A stretch of DNA of 5,195 nt from Phycisphaerae bacterium (lineage in GTDB: Bacteria > Planctomycetota > Phycisphaerae > UBA1845 > Fen-1342). Shown in pieces: positions 1 through 5,195 of the stretch (position 1 is the stretch's first letter; every line of letters starts with the position of its first letter). Position numbers and translations under genes: made by a program. Under the pieces are notes generated by a model, which was not told the origin of the DNA, did not search any database, and was given only the letters and a program-made list of their open reading frames with translations. Location of the stretch: contig JAFGRR010000435.1 of assembly GCA_016935035.1 (NCBI GenBank), forward strand, positions 1-5,195. The letters run 5' to 3'.

Positions 1-1759
1 CCGGTGTCGGCGGCGTCCACATCAGGCTCTCGTCACCGACCGCGCTTTGCCCGACACTCACCCATACCGTCGCGTCGTCAAAGCACTCCAGGTCGTCAAT
101 CCAAACGGTGTCCGCGCCGGCGGATTGCGACAGGTTCTTGCTGTACTCCCAACGCAGCACGTGTTCGCCCGGCGTCAGACCGGTGGCGAACAACTGCCAG
201 CCCGTTTCGCCGGACACTCGCAGATAGCGCCGCCCGTCGATGTAGAAGTTGAACCAGTCGAGGTCGGCGTCTGAACTGACGCGGTACCAGAAGCCAAGCG
301 CGCCGCCGCCAACCGTGCGCTGCATCCAGCTTGACTCATGATCGCCGACAACGCCGGCCCGGGCGGCGTAAACGCCGGAGTGCAAGTCATCGTTCGTAAC
401 AAACCAGGCGGCCTCTCCACCGCTGTCGTATTTCGTGTCCAGCACGCCTTCCTCAAAATCGTCCGGTGCTGGAACAGCCTGCGCATGGTTGCGCGTGAAC
501 TGCACCTGGAACGCCGCCGCGGCACTGCCGCCCCAGGTGACTTGTGCGGGCAGTCCGGCGCCCAGCGTCTCGCCACCATCCGGCATCAGTACATTCGTAG
601 CGAGCGGAAGCTGAACATCACGACGTGTCGCGACATCACCGGCAACGCTGATCGGAATCGTCAGCGTGTCGTGCCCATCCGCCGCCACGATCAGCTTGTA
701 TGAGCCAGGCAGCAGCATGCGGTGATAGTCGCCGACATCCCCGTCGCTACGAACGGCGTGATCGCGGCCCTCGACCCGGATTGTCGCAGCCAGCGGCAGC
801 CCGCTTTCCGCGTCAGCGACGACGCCGCGTACGCCGATCAGCGTGGTCTCCATCAGAGCCAGCATCGCCGCGCGGTTGTCGGCCCAGAGCGTGGGAATCT
901 CCGATTTCGGCGGCGACCACTCGTTGTGTACCTCTACGACGACCTCGTTGCAGCCGCGATACAGGTATTGCCAGTCCTTCATCGCGCCGCGCGACTCGAA
1001 CCAGGCGGCGGCATTCGTGATCCCGTGCTCAAAGTCGCCGCTCCACATCGGCAGGTTGTGCCGCGAGTACTCCTCGCTGATGTGGACCAGGACATCTGCG
1101 TCCGGCGTGTGAATGGACCCGGTCTCGTTGGTGTTAAGAGGATAGCTCACGACCAGGGCGCCGCTGTGGTAGCTGGCCGAGGCGACCAGCGATCTCGCCG
1201 CGTTCCAGTTCATGATCGCCTGTGTCTCAGGCTGCCGGCTGGCGGGCGAGTCGTCGTCGTCATAGGCCGGGAAATCCCGATCGAGATTGACGCCGTTGGC
1301 GTTGCGGCGGGTGCCGACTGGGCGGTCATAGCCGTCGGGATTCATCAGTGGCACGATCCAGATTTCAAGCTCGTTGACGAGATCCGTCACCTGCGGGTCG
1401 ACGCTGTACTGCGTGAGCAGCTCGTCGGCCAACAGTATGCACATGGTGGGGGGAGGCACTTCGTCGCCGTGGATGCCGCCGATGTGCGCGAACTCGGGCT
1501 CGTCCTCGTCGCCCGCGACGTTGTCCGAGATGCAAAGCGCCCAGATGTGCCGGCCTTCGACACTCGGTCCGAGATCGTATCGCCGGCACAGGTCAGGATA
1601 CGCATTCTCATAGGCCAGCAGCGCGGGCCCGATCTCGTCGTAGGTGACCCACGAAGTGAATGGAGCATCACGATCGCGAGCCGTCGCCGTGACGGTCGCG
1701 CAACAAAGCCAGACGCCCATTGCGACGGCGTCTCCGAATGTGCGTCGCCGTCCGCACAT
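1..1759 (-). CDS. Secreted M14 family zinc carboxypeptidase, C-terminus cut by window edge
   Basis: The frame runs open from an ATG at 1759 to the window edge (586 codons seen). An in-frame TGA four codons upstream limits the start; TTG and GTG just upstream are alternatives, and no strong Shine-Dalgarno is seen. Residues 1-28 resemble a signal peptide: CGRRR, a short hydrophobic stretch, then Ala-Thr-Ala. Residues 35-305 are an M14 peptidase: H97 and E100 (HGDE) and H198 as zinc ligands, NPDGY at 140-144, R151 and R161 as substrate-binding arginines, Y265 (KDWQY) and E276 as the catalytic glutamate. These assignments are by motif alignment with carboxypeptidases A and D. A transthyretin-like domain follows (about 307-385), as in the N/E subfamily (M14B), then a beta-sandwich starting at PDGGETLG (393-400) with an inserted jelly-roll-like domain (about 433-562). 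It is paralogous to the peptidase at 4363-1853 but lacks ankyrin repeats. The Asn that normally precedes R161 is Asp160. The missing C-terminus probably carries a dockerin-like module (inference from the paralogue). Confidence 0.9.
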   Translation of the reverse strand, partial: MCGRRRTFGDAVAMGVWLCCATVTATARDRDAPFTSWVTYDEIGPALLAYENAYPDLCRRYDLGPSVEGRHIWALCISDNVAGDEDEPEFAHIGGIHGDEVPPPTMCILLADELLTQYSVDPQVTDLVNELEIWIVPLMNPDGYDRPVGTRRNANGVNLDRDFPAYDDDDSPASRQPETQAIMNWNAARSLVASASYHSGALVVSYPLNTNETGSIHTPDADVLVHISEEYSRHNLPMWSGDFEHGITNAAAWFESRGAMKDWQYLYRGCNEVVVEVHNEWSPPKSEIPTLWADNRAAMLALMETTLIGVRGVVADAESGLPLAATIRVEGRDHAVRSDGDVGDYHRMLLPGSYKLIVAADGHDTLTIPISVAGDVATRRDVQLPLATNVLMPDGGETLGAGLPAQVTWGGSAAAAFQVQFTRNHAQAVPAPDDFEEGVLDTKYDSGGEAAWFVTNDDLHSGVYAARAGVVGDHESSWMQRTVGGGALGFWYRVSSDADLDWFNFYIDGRRYLRVSGETGWQLFATGLTPGEHVLRWEYSKNLSQSAGADTVWIDDLECFDDATVWVSVGQSAVGDESLMWTPPTP

Positions 1760-1777
1760 CACGTACCCCAATCAGGC

Positions 1778-1797
1778 CCCCGGACGCAAGTCCGGGG
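1778..1797 (-). repeat. Inverted repeat / hairpin just upstream of the second peptidase gene
   Basis: On the minus strand, CCCCGGAC (1797-1790) and GTCCGGGG (1785-1778) form a perfect 8-bp stem with a 4-base loop TTGC. It ends 18 bases before the ATG at 1759. No T-run follows. It may be a terminator of unusual type, a leader hairpin affecting translation of the downstream gene, or one copy of a dispersed palindromic repeat; the sequence alone cannot separate these. Confidence 0.5.
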
Positions 1798-1822
1798 TCG
1801 CAGTCGGTATTCCCACGGCGGG

Positions 1823-1840
1823 CCGGTCCTGGCGGACCGG
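1823..1840 (-). repeat. Inverted repeat / hairpin downstream of the ankyrin-peptidase gene
   Basis: Read on the minus strand, CCGGTCC (1840-1834) and GGACCGG (1829-1823) are perfect 7-bp arms around a 4-base loop, starting 12 bases after the TAG stop. The position suits a transcript 3'-end hairpin, but no T-run follows, so it is not a classical intrinsic terminator. It could act with Rho or protect the mRNA end. Confidence 0.5.
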
Positions 1841-1852
1841 GTTCTGATTCGT

Positions 1853-2041
1853 CTACCCGCCGGTCACGGTGTCCACAAACGCGTCGATATCGAAGACATC
1901 CACCGACGCATCGCCGTTGCAGTCGGCGAGGTTGATGTCACACTCGGGATACGCTGCGGCGTAGCCCGACGCATTGGTGATCGCGAGAACGAACGCGTCG
2001 ATATCGAACACGTCAACCGCACCGTCGCAGTTCATGTCACC
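1853..2041 (-). repeat. Dockerin-like module, copy 1 (end of the ankyrin-peptidase)
   Basis: This segment encodes 62 residues and the stop. Two calcium-binding-type loops are visible: D776-x-N778-x-D780-G with D784 and D787, and D814-x-N816-x-D818 with D822 and D825. Each loop leads into the identical nonapeptide DVFDIDAFV. The second loop has Ala where the first has Gly after the third ligand. By hand alignment, 44 of 62 residues match the module ending the RCC1-repeat gene at 4656-4844, without gaps. Type I dockerins bind cohesins in cellulosomes; here the partner and role are unknown. Confidence 0.8.
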
Positions 2042-4363
2042 GGTGACGCCGCCGGGCCCGACCTCGAAGTCGGCGTCGCTCTCATCCCAGTCGCCGTAGG
2101 TGCTGCCGCCGTAGACGGCACGCACGCGGACGCGGTAGGTGTTACCCTCGGCGGGCGGCGTCCACGCGGTCGAGGTCGCGCCGACCGGGGTCAGTGCGAC
2201 GATATCCGTCCAGGCAGTGGAATCATCGACGACTTCGAGGTCGTCGATCCAGGCGGTGTCGCTGCCGCTGCTGGTGTTGCTGTCCTTGGTGTACTCCCAC
2301 GTGAGTGTGTGGGGTGCGATGCTGAGCGTCGTTGTGTATTGGGTCCAGCCGACGGTGCCGGAGGCATGAATCTGCCGCACGCCGTCGATGTAGAAGTTGA
2401 AGAAGTCCCAGCCGCTTTCGGAACTGACGCTGTACCAGAAGCTGACATCACCGCCGCCCACGGTACGCGCCATCGACGTGGTCTGGCTGTGTGTGATGGC
2501 GCCGGAGCGCGCACTGCGTCCGCCGCTGTGTGCATTGTTGTTCGTGATCGTCCAGGGCAGATTGCCGCCCATGGTGTAGTCGCCGCTGATGAAACCGCTC
2601 TCGAAACCGTCGAAGATGGTATCGCTGTCACCGTAGTTGTCGCTGTATTGCACCTGGAACTGCGCGGTGGGATTGCCGGTCCACGTGACCGTGGTGGGCA
2701 CACCGGCGCCGAGCGTCTCGCCGCCATTGGGATAGCTGACCGCCGCGGGCGTTCCCATCTGCACGTCCACGCGCGTGGCTGGCGCTCCGGTCGTCGCAAC
2801 GGTCACCGGCACGGTGACTGGGTCGTAGCCGTCGGCCTCGAAATGCAGGTCGTAGGTGCCCGCAATGAGCATGCGGTGATAGTTGCCGGTCGCCGGGTCG
2901 GTTGGAACGCTGGGATAGCGCCCCACCACGGTTACGTCGGCTGCGATCGGCGCACCGGTATTCGCGTCCGTCACAACGCCGCGCGCCCCGATCAAGCACG
3001 TGTCGATGTAAGCGAGCATCGAGTCGCGGTTCTGTGACCAGTAAGTGGGGATCGTCGATGCTGACGGCTCCTTGGTGTTGCCCAGCTCGATCGTTACCTC
3101 GTTGCAGCGTGTGAAGTGATAGGCCCAGTCCTGCATGCAGCCGTAGACGATGTACCAGTCGGCCCCCAGCGTGATTCCGTGATAAAAGGACGAGCTGTTC
3201 CACATCGGCGAATTGTGCTGCGAGTACTCCTCGCTGATGTAGATCTCGAGGTTGTTGAAATCCGTGTAGCGTGTGCCGGTCAGCTCGTTGTCGTAGGGGT
3301 AGTTCACGACCAGAGCCCCGCCGTGGAAGTTCGCGGACGTCACGAAGTGGCGCCCGTTGCGCCAGTTCATGACGACCTGGACCTCTGTCGGGCGGCCAGT
3401 CGGATCGTTCGCTTCGCCATAGTCGGGGAAATTGCGGTTGAGATCGTAACCCTGGGCGTTGTAGCGCGTGCGTGATGTGCGGTCGTATCCGTCCGGGTTC
3501 ATCAGTGGCACGATCCACAGATCGACCTCGTTGACGATGTTGGTGATCTGCGCGTCGCTGCCGTAGTTCGTCAGCAGTTCGTCGATCAGCAGCATGCACA
3601 TCTTGACGCCGACGATCTCGTCGCCGTGCATCGTCGAGATGTACGTGAACTCCGGCTCGTCCTCCTCGACGCCGACATTGTCGCTGATGCGCAGCGCCCA
3701 GAGGTGTCGGCCCTGGTAGCTCAGACCAAGGTCATAGCGTTTGGCGAGCGTCGGATAGGCCGTCTCCCACGCTAGCATGTCCGGCCCGATGTCGGCGTAG
3801 CTGGTCCACGTGTTTCGCGACGACGCGCCGCCGGCCTCCTCGGCCGGAATGAGCCCCGGGAACCCGTCGGCGATGATCGCCGCATCAGCACCGGCGGCAA
3901 TCAGTTGCGCCGCCATCTGATTCAACAGCGCCATGAACTCATCGTCCTGTTCGCGTGCCGCCGATCCGAGTACATGCAGCGCCGTCTGACCGTTGGTGTT
4001 CTCAGCCGTCGCGTCAGCGCCAGCGTCCAGCAGCAGCTCCAGCACATCCGCGTGGAAACGCCGCGCGGCGAAGTGCAGCGGCGTATTTCCCTGGCTGTCC
4101 ACCGCGTTGACGTCGGCGCCGGCTTCGAGCAGCATACTGACGAGCTTCACCTTGTCAGACATGGCGGCGATGTGCAGGGGCGTGCGTCCGAGCACGTCGG
4201 TCGCGGCCACGTCGGCACCGGACTCAATCAGCGCGGCGGCCAACGCCACGTCCTGCTGGCCAGCAGCCATGTGCAACGGCGATTCACCATCCGCCGCGAC
4301 AACCGGTGCGACGGCGACAAAAACCAGGACAAAAGCAAGACACGACGATAGGACGGTTCTCAT
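1853..4363 (-). CDS. Secreted ankyrin-repeat / M14 zinc carboxypeptidase with C-terminal dockerin-like module
   Basis: This is a complete 836-residue protein. Residues 1-24 are a signal peptide (Arg2, a hydrophobic run, cleavage near VVA-A or VAA-D). Four ankyrin repeats begin at G26, G59, G92 and G125, a strict 33-residue period with TPLH-type motifs; the fourth holds an insertion. The M14 peptidase spans about 185-455: H246 and E249 (HGDE) plus H347 as zinc ligands, NPDGY (289-293), R300, N309-R310 (DLNRNF) for the substrate carboxylate, Y415 (QDWAY) and E426 as general base. All key positions are intact, so removal of C-terminal residues from extracytoplasmic peptides is expected; specificity is unknown. 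A transthyretin-like domain (about 457-536) supports the N/E subfamily. A beta-sandwich (about 539-582 and 716-768) is interrupted by a jelly-roll-like domain (about 583-713). The protein ends in a 62-residue dockerin-like module (775-836) with two calcium-type loops. The start is supported by AGGGA nine bases upstream. Ankyrin repeats on a secreted M14 enzyme are unusual in my experience. Confidence 0.95.
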   Translation of the reverse strand: MRTVLSSCLAFVLVFVAVAPVVAADGESPLHMAAGQQDVALAAALIESGADVAATDVLGRTPLHIAAMSDKVKLVSMLLEAGADVNAVDSQGNTPLHFAARRFHADVLELLLDAGADATAENTNGQTALHVLGSAAREQDDEFMALLNQMAAQLIAAGADAAIIADGFPGLIPAEEAGGASSRNTWTSYADIGPDMLAWETAYPTLAKRYDLGLSYQGRHLWALRISDNVGVEEDEPEFTYISTMHGDEIVGVKMCMLLIDELLTNYGSDAQITNIVNEVDLWIVPLMNPDGYDRTSRTRYNAQGYDLNRNFPDYGEANDPTGRPTEVQVVMNWRNGRHFVTSANFHGGALVVNYPYDNELTGTRYTDFNNLEIYISEEYSQHNSPMWNSSSFYHGITLGADWYIVYGCMQDWAYHFTRCNEVTIELGNTKEPSASTIPTYWSQNRDSMLAYIDTCLIGARGVVTDANTGAPIAADVTVVGRYPSVPTDPATGNYHRMLIAGTYDLHFEADGYDPVTVPVTVATTGAPATRVDVQMGTPAAVSYPNGGETLGAGVPTTVTWTGNPTAQFQVQYSDNYGDSDTIFDGFESGFISGDYTMGGNLPWTITNNNAHSGGRSARSGAITHSQTTSMARTVGGGDVSFWYSVSSESGWDFFNFYIDGVRQIHASGTVGWTQYTTTLSIAPHTLTWEYTKDSNTSSGSDTAWIDDLEVVDDSTAWTDIVALTPVGATSTAWTPPAEGNTYRVRVRAVYGGSTYGDWDESDADFEVGPGGVTGDMNCDGAVDVFDIDAFVLAITNASGYAAAYPECDINLADCNGDASVDVFDIDAFVDTVTGG
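3884..4288 (-). repeat. Four ankyrin repeats encoded in the peptidase gene
   Basis: Within the ankyrin-peptidase, units start at residues 26, 59, 92 and 125, exactly 33 residues (99 bases) apart. Each shows G-x-[ST]-[PA]-L-H, and the [LI]-x-[AS]-G-A-D turn is present in all four. The fourth repeat carries about ten extra residues rich in acidic and hydrophobic positions (near 134-147), so it is either a degenerate capping repeat or an adapted linker to the peptidase domain, which begins near residue 185. Confidence 0.9.
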
Positions 4364-4372
4364 GAGCCTGTT

Positions 4373-4377
4373 TCCCT
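4373..4377 (-). promoter_or_regulatory. Ribosome binding site of the ankyrin-peptidase gene
   Basis: AGGGA at 4377-4373 on the minus strand ends nine bases before the ATG at 4363, an acceptable Shine-Dalgarno spacing. It supports that ATG, which also gives a well-formed signal peptide. Confidence 0.4.
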
Positions 4378-4503
4378 GGGAAGAGTTGTAGTGGGACCGT
4401 ATGTGTGCATCGGCATAGCAACCCTATCCTAGCAGGCGTAATGCCAATGAAGAAACCACTTTCTACCGTCGTCCGATAACGGAAGTGAATTTCCCCCCGG
4501 TGC

Positions 4504-4521
4504 CACTGCTCTTGAGCAGTG
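4504..4521. promoter_or_regulatory. Perfect 18-base palindromic element, possible operator or hairpin
   Basis: CACTGCTC (4504-4511) and GAGCAGTG (4514-4521) are perfect 8-bp inverted arms with a 2-base centre. The right arm overlaps a direct repeat: TGCTCTTG occurs at 4507-4514 and again at 4520-4527, 13 bases apart. The short spacer fits a dimeric DNA-binding site better than an RNA hairpin, and it lies about 140 bases upstream of the ankyrin-peptidase start. No regulator is seen nearby, so the role is inferred from position and symmetry alone. Confidence 0.35.
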
Positions 4522-4655
4522 CTCTTGGTTCGGCGAACGGTATGTTATCAGCATGCCGGCGACGCCACGGCGATGATCTGGCACGTACACTTCTTGGCAC
4601 ATGCCCGGCAGGCCGGCGCGTGGGACGCCAGCTATTCAGTTTCTTCGGTAGCTGT

Positions 4656-4844
4656 CTACCCGCCGACGATAGCCGCGACGAATGCGTCGATGTCGAACAC
4701 GTCGACCACTCCGTCGCCGTTGCAGTCGGCGTTCAGGATGGGGCAGTCCGGATGCGCCAGCGCGTAGGCCTCTGGGTCCGTGATTGCCAGGACGAAGGCG
4801 TCGATGTCGAACACGTCGGCCGTGCCGTCGCAGTTCATGTCGCC
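4656..4844 (-). repeat. Dockerin-like module, copy 2 (end of the RCC1-repeat gene)
   Basis: This copy encodes 62 residues plus the stop and is ungapped relative to copy 1 at 1853-2041. Both calcium-type loops are complete, including the Gly in the second loop that copy 1 lacks. DVFDIDAFV appears in both halves. The two copies also share 12 identical bases across their stop codons (plus-strand gtctacccgccg at 1851-1862 and 4654-4665). Confidence 0.8.
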
Positions 4845-5195
4845 GTGGTAGGCCTTGAGGCCCAGGCTGTGGTGTTGGCCTGCTGCGATCGCGATGAAGC
4901 CGCTGTTGGGCTCCGGGACGTCGCATTTGCCGGTGCTGTTGTCACCCCACGCGACGACTGTACCGTCAGCTTTCAGACCCAGACTGTGACTGAAGGCCGC
5001 GTCGATTGCGATGAAGTCCGCGTTGGGTTCTGGCACGGTACACTGCCCCCAATAGTCCTCGCCCCATCCCACGACTGAGCCGTCGGCCTTCAGGCCCAGG
5101 CTGTGGTACGCGCCCGCCGCCACGGCGATGAAGTTGTTGTTGGGCGACGGCACGTTGCACTGGCCGCTGCCATTGTCGCCCCAAGCCCGGACCGA
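4656..5195 (-). CDS. RCC1-repeat protein with C-terminal dockerin-like module, N-terminus cut by window edge
   Basis: The last 179 codons and the TAG stop (4658-4656) are visible; the frame is open to position 5195, so the true start lies outside the window. A GTG at 5153 falls inside a repeat and should not be taken as the start. The visible protein holds the tail of one RCC1-type repeat, two full repeats and a truncated last one. The repeats carry F-I-A-[IV], H-S-L-G-L-K-A and V-V-x-W-G and have a 39-residue period. RCC1 repeats usually form beta-propeller blades for protein binding; no catalytic residues are seen. The array stops after LGLKA and joins directly, through Tyr-His, to a 62-residue dockerin-like module with two calcium-type loops (D-x-N-x-D-G). 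Export is likely, given the shared module with the secreted neighbour, but the signal peptide is not visible. The substrate or partner is unknown. Confidence 0.9.
   Translation of the reverse strand, partial: SVRAWGDNGSGQCNVPSPNNNFIAVAAGAYHSLGLKADGSVVGWGEDYWGQCTVPEPNADFIAIDAAFSHSLGLKADGTVVAWGDNSTGKCDVPEPNSGFIAIAAGQHHSLGLKAYHGDMNCDGTADVFDIDAFVLAITDPEAYALAHPDCPILNADCNGDGVVDVFDIDAFVAAIVGG
4851..5195 (-). repeat. RCC1-type tandem repeats, 39-residue (117-base) period
   Basis: Equivalent valine codons of successive repeats start at 5153, 5036 and 4919 on the minus strand, exactly 117 bases apart. Each unit runs from V-P-x-P-N through F-I-A-[IV], H-S-L-G-L-K-A-D-G and W-G to G-[QK]-C. This is shorter than the roughly 50-60 residue blades of classical RCC1 and matches compact bacterial forms. 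The array continues beyond the right edge of the window. Confidence 0.85.

Larger units (their letters stand above)
1760..1852 (-). other. Intergenic spacer between the two tandem peptidase genes, with two GC-rich hairpins
   Basis: This 93-base gap separates the stop codon of the ankyrin-peptidase from the start of the next peptidase. It contains two perfect compact inverted repeats (listed separately) and no recognisable -35/-10 pair. Both genes point the same way, so co-transcription is possible, with the hairpins acting as processing, stabilising or partial termination elements. That role is inference. The gap has no small ORF I can support. Confidence 0.6.
4364..4655. other. Intergenic region between the RCC1-dockerin gene and the ankyrin-peptidase gene
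   Basis: This 292-base gap holds the 3' untranslated region of the RCC1 gene and the upstream region of the peptidase gene. Two bases after the RCC1 stop there is a weak inverted repeat, CAGCTA (4654-4649) with TAGCTG (4634-4629), separated by 14 bases and without a T-run. A perfect palindrome lies at 4504-4521 (listed separately). A possible -10 element TAGGAT (4431-4426, minus strand) has no good -35 at 16-18 bases, so I do not call a promoter. Overlapping plus-strand open frames have low-complexity, non-protein-like composition. I see no RNA gene. Confidence 0.6.

Noticed and set aside
722..3037. Long plus-strand open frame of 771 codons spanning both peptidase genes
   Set aside because: Its codons are exact reverse complements of the minus-strand codons of both peptidases. 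It stays open because the GC-rich sense genes rarely use TTA, CTA or TCA. The protein is Val/Arg/Ala/Asp-rich with no domain, while the minus strand encodes clear M14 motifs.
4337..4348. Possible lipoprotein signal (LSSC near residue 8) in the ankyrin-peptidase
   Set aside because: The Cys lies before the hydrophobic core rather than after it, so an ordinary signal peptidase I site near residue 23 fits better.
3905..4351. Plus-strand open frames over the ankyrin region
   Set aside because: They are shadows of the regular ankyrin repeats on the minus strand and have repetitive Arg/Gln- or Ser/Ala-rich composition.
4629..4654. Inverted repeat right after the RCC1 gene as an intrinsic terminator
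   Set aside because: It has only 6-bp arms, a 14-base loop, low GC in the stem and no T-run; too weak to call.
4485..5078. Plus-strand open frame of 197 codons
   Set aside because: It is antisense to the RCC1-dockerin gene, whose repeats and calcium loops are unmistakable, and it has no domain or start signal of its own.
4656..5153. GTG at 5153 as the start of a short 165-residue RCC1-dockerin protein
   Set aside because: The frame stays open upstream to the window edge and the preceding codons continue the repeat pattern (W-G-D-N, G-Q-C). The gene is truncated by the window, not short.
1..5195. Mobile element, CRISPR array or defence system
   Set aside because: I found no transposase, integrase, terminal inverted repeats with target duplications, spaced direct repeats or defence-gene motifs. 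The repeats present are protein-coding tandem repeats.

Overview
The window is GC-rich DNA from a bacterium that I infer to be a planctomycete (Planctomycetota, possibly Phycisphaerae-like). The inference rests on three things: large secreted multidomain proteins, short RCC1-type repeats with a 39-residue period, and C-terminal two-EF-loop dockerin-like modules of a form I associate with that phylum. No rRNA, tRNA or housekeeping gene is present to confirm it. All three supported genes lie on the minus strand, so transcription runs from high to low coordinates.

Layout in the direction of transcription. (1) 5195-4656 is the 3' end of a gene for an RCC1-repeat protein that finishes in a dockerin-like module; its start lies outside the window. 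(2) 4655-4364 is a 292-base gap with a short perfect palindrome and a plausible ribosome binding site, but no convincing intrinsic terminator. (3) 4363-1853 is a complete 836-residue secreted M14 zinc carboxypeptidase. It has four N-terminal ankyrin repeats, then the peptidase, a transthyretin-like domain, a split beta-sandwich with an inserted jelly-roll-like domain, and a dockerin-like module. (4) 1852-1760 is a 93-base gap with two compact GC-rich hairpins. (5) 1759 to the window edge is a second M14 carboxypeptidase, paralogous to the first but without ankyrin repeats, cut off before its C-terminus.

How the genes may work together is inference. All appear to be envelope or exported proteins (signal peptides are visible on both peptidases; the N-terminus of the RCC1 protein is unseen). 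The two peptidases would trim C-terminal residues from peptides outside the cytoplasm. The shared dockerin-like tail may be a calcium-stabilised docking or sorting module; no cohesin partner is visible here. The strongest points of interest are the ankyrin-M14 fusion, the Asn-to-Asp change at the substrate-carboxylate-binding position in the second peptidase, and the reuse of the same C-terminal module on unrelated neighbours. I see no mobile element, CRISPR array, defence system or clearly new multi-gene system.
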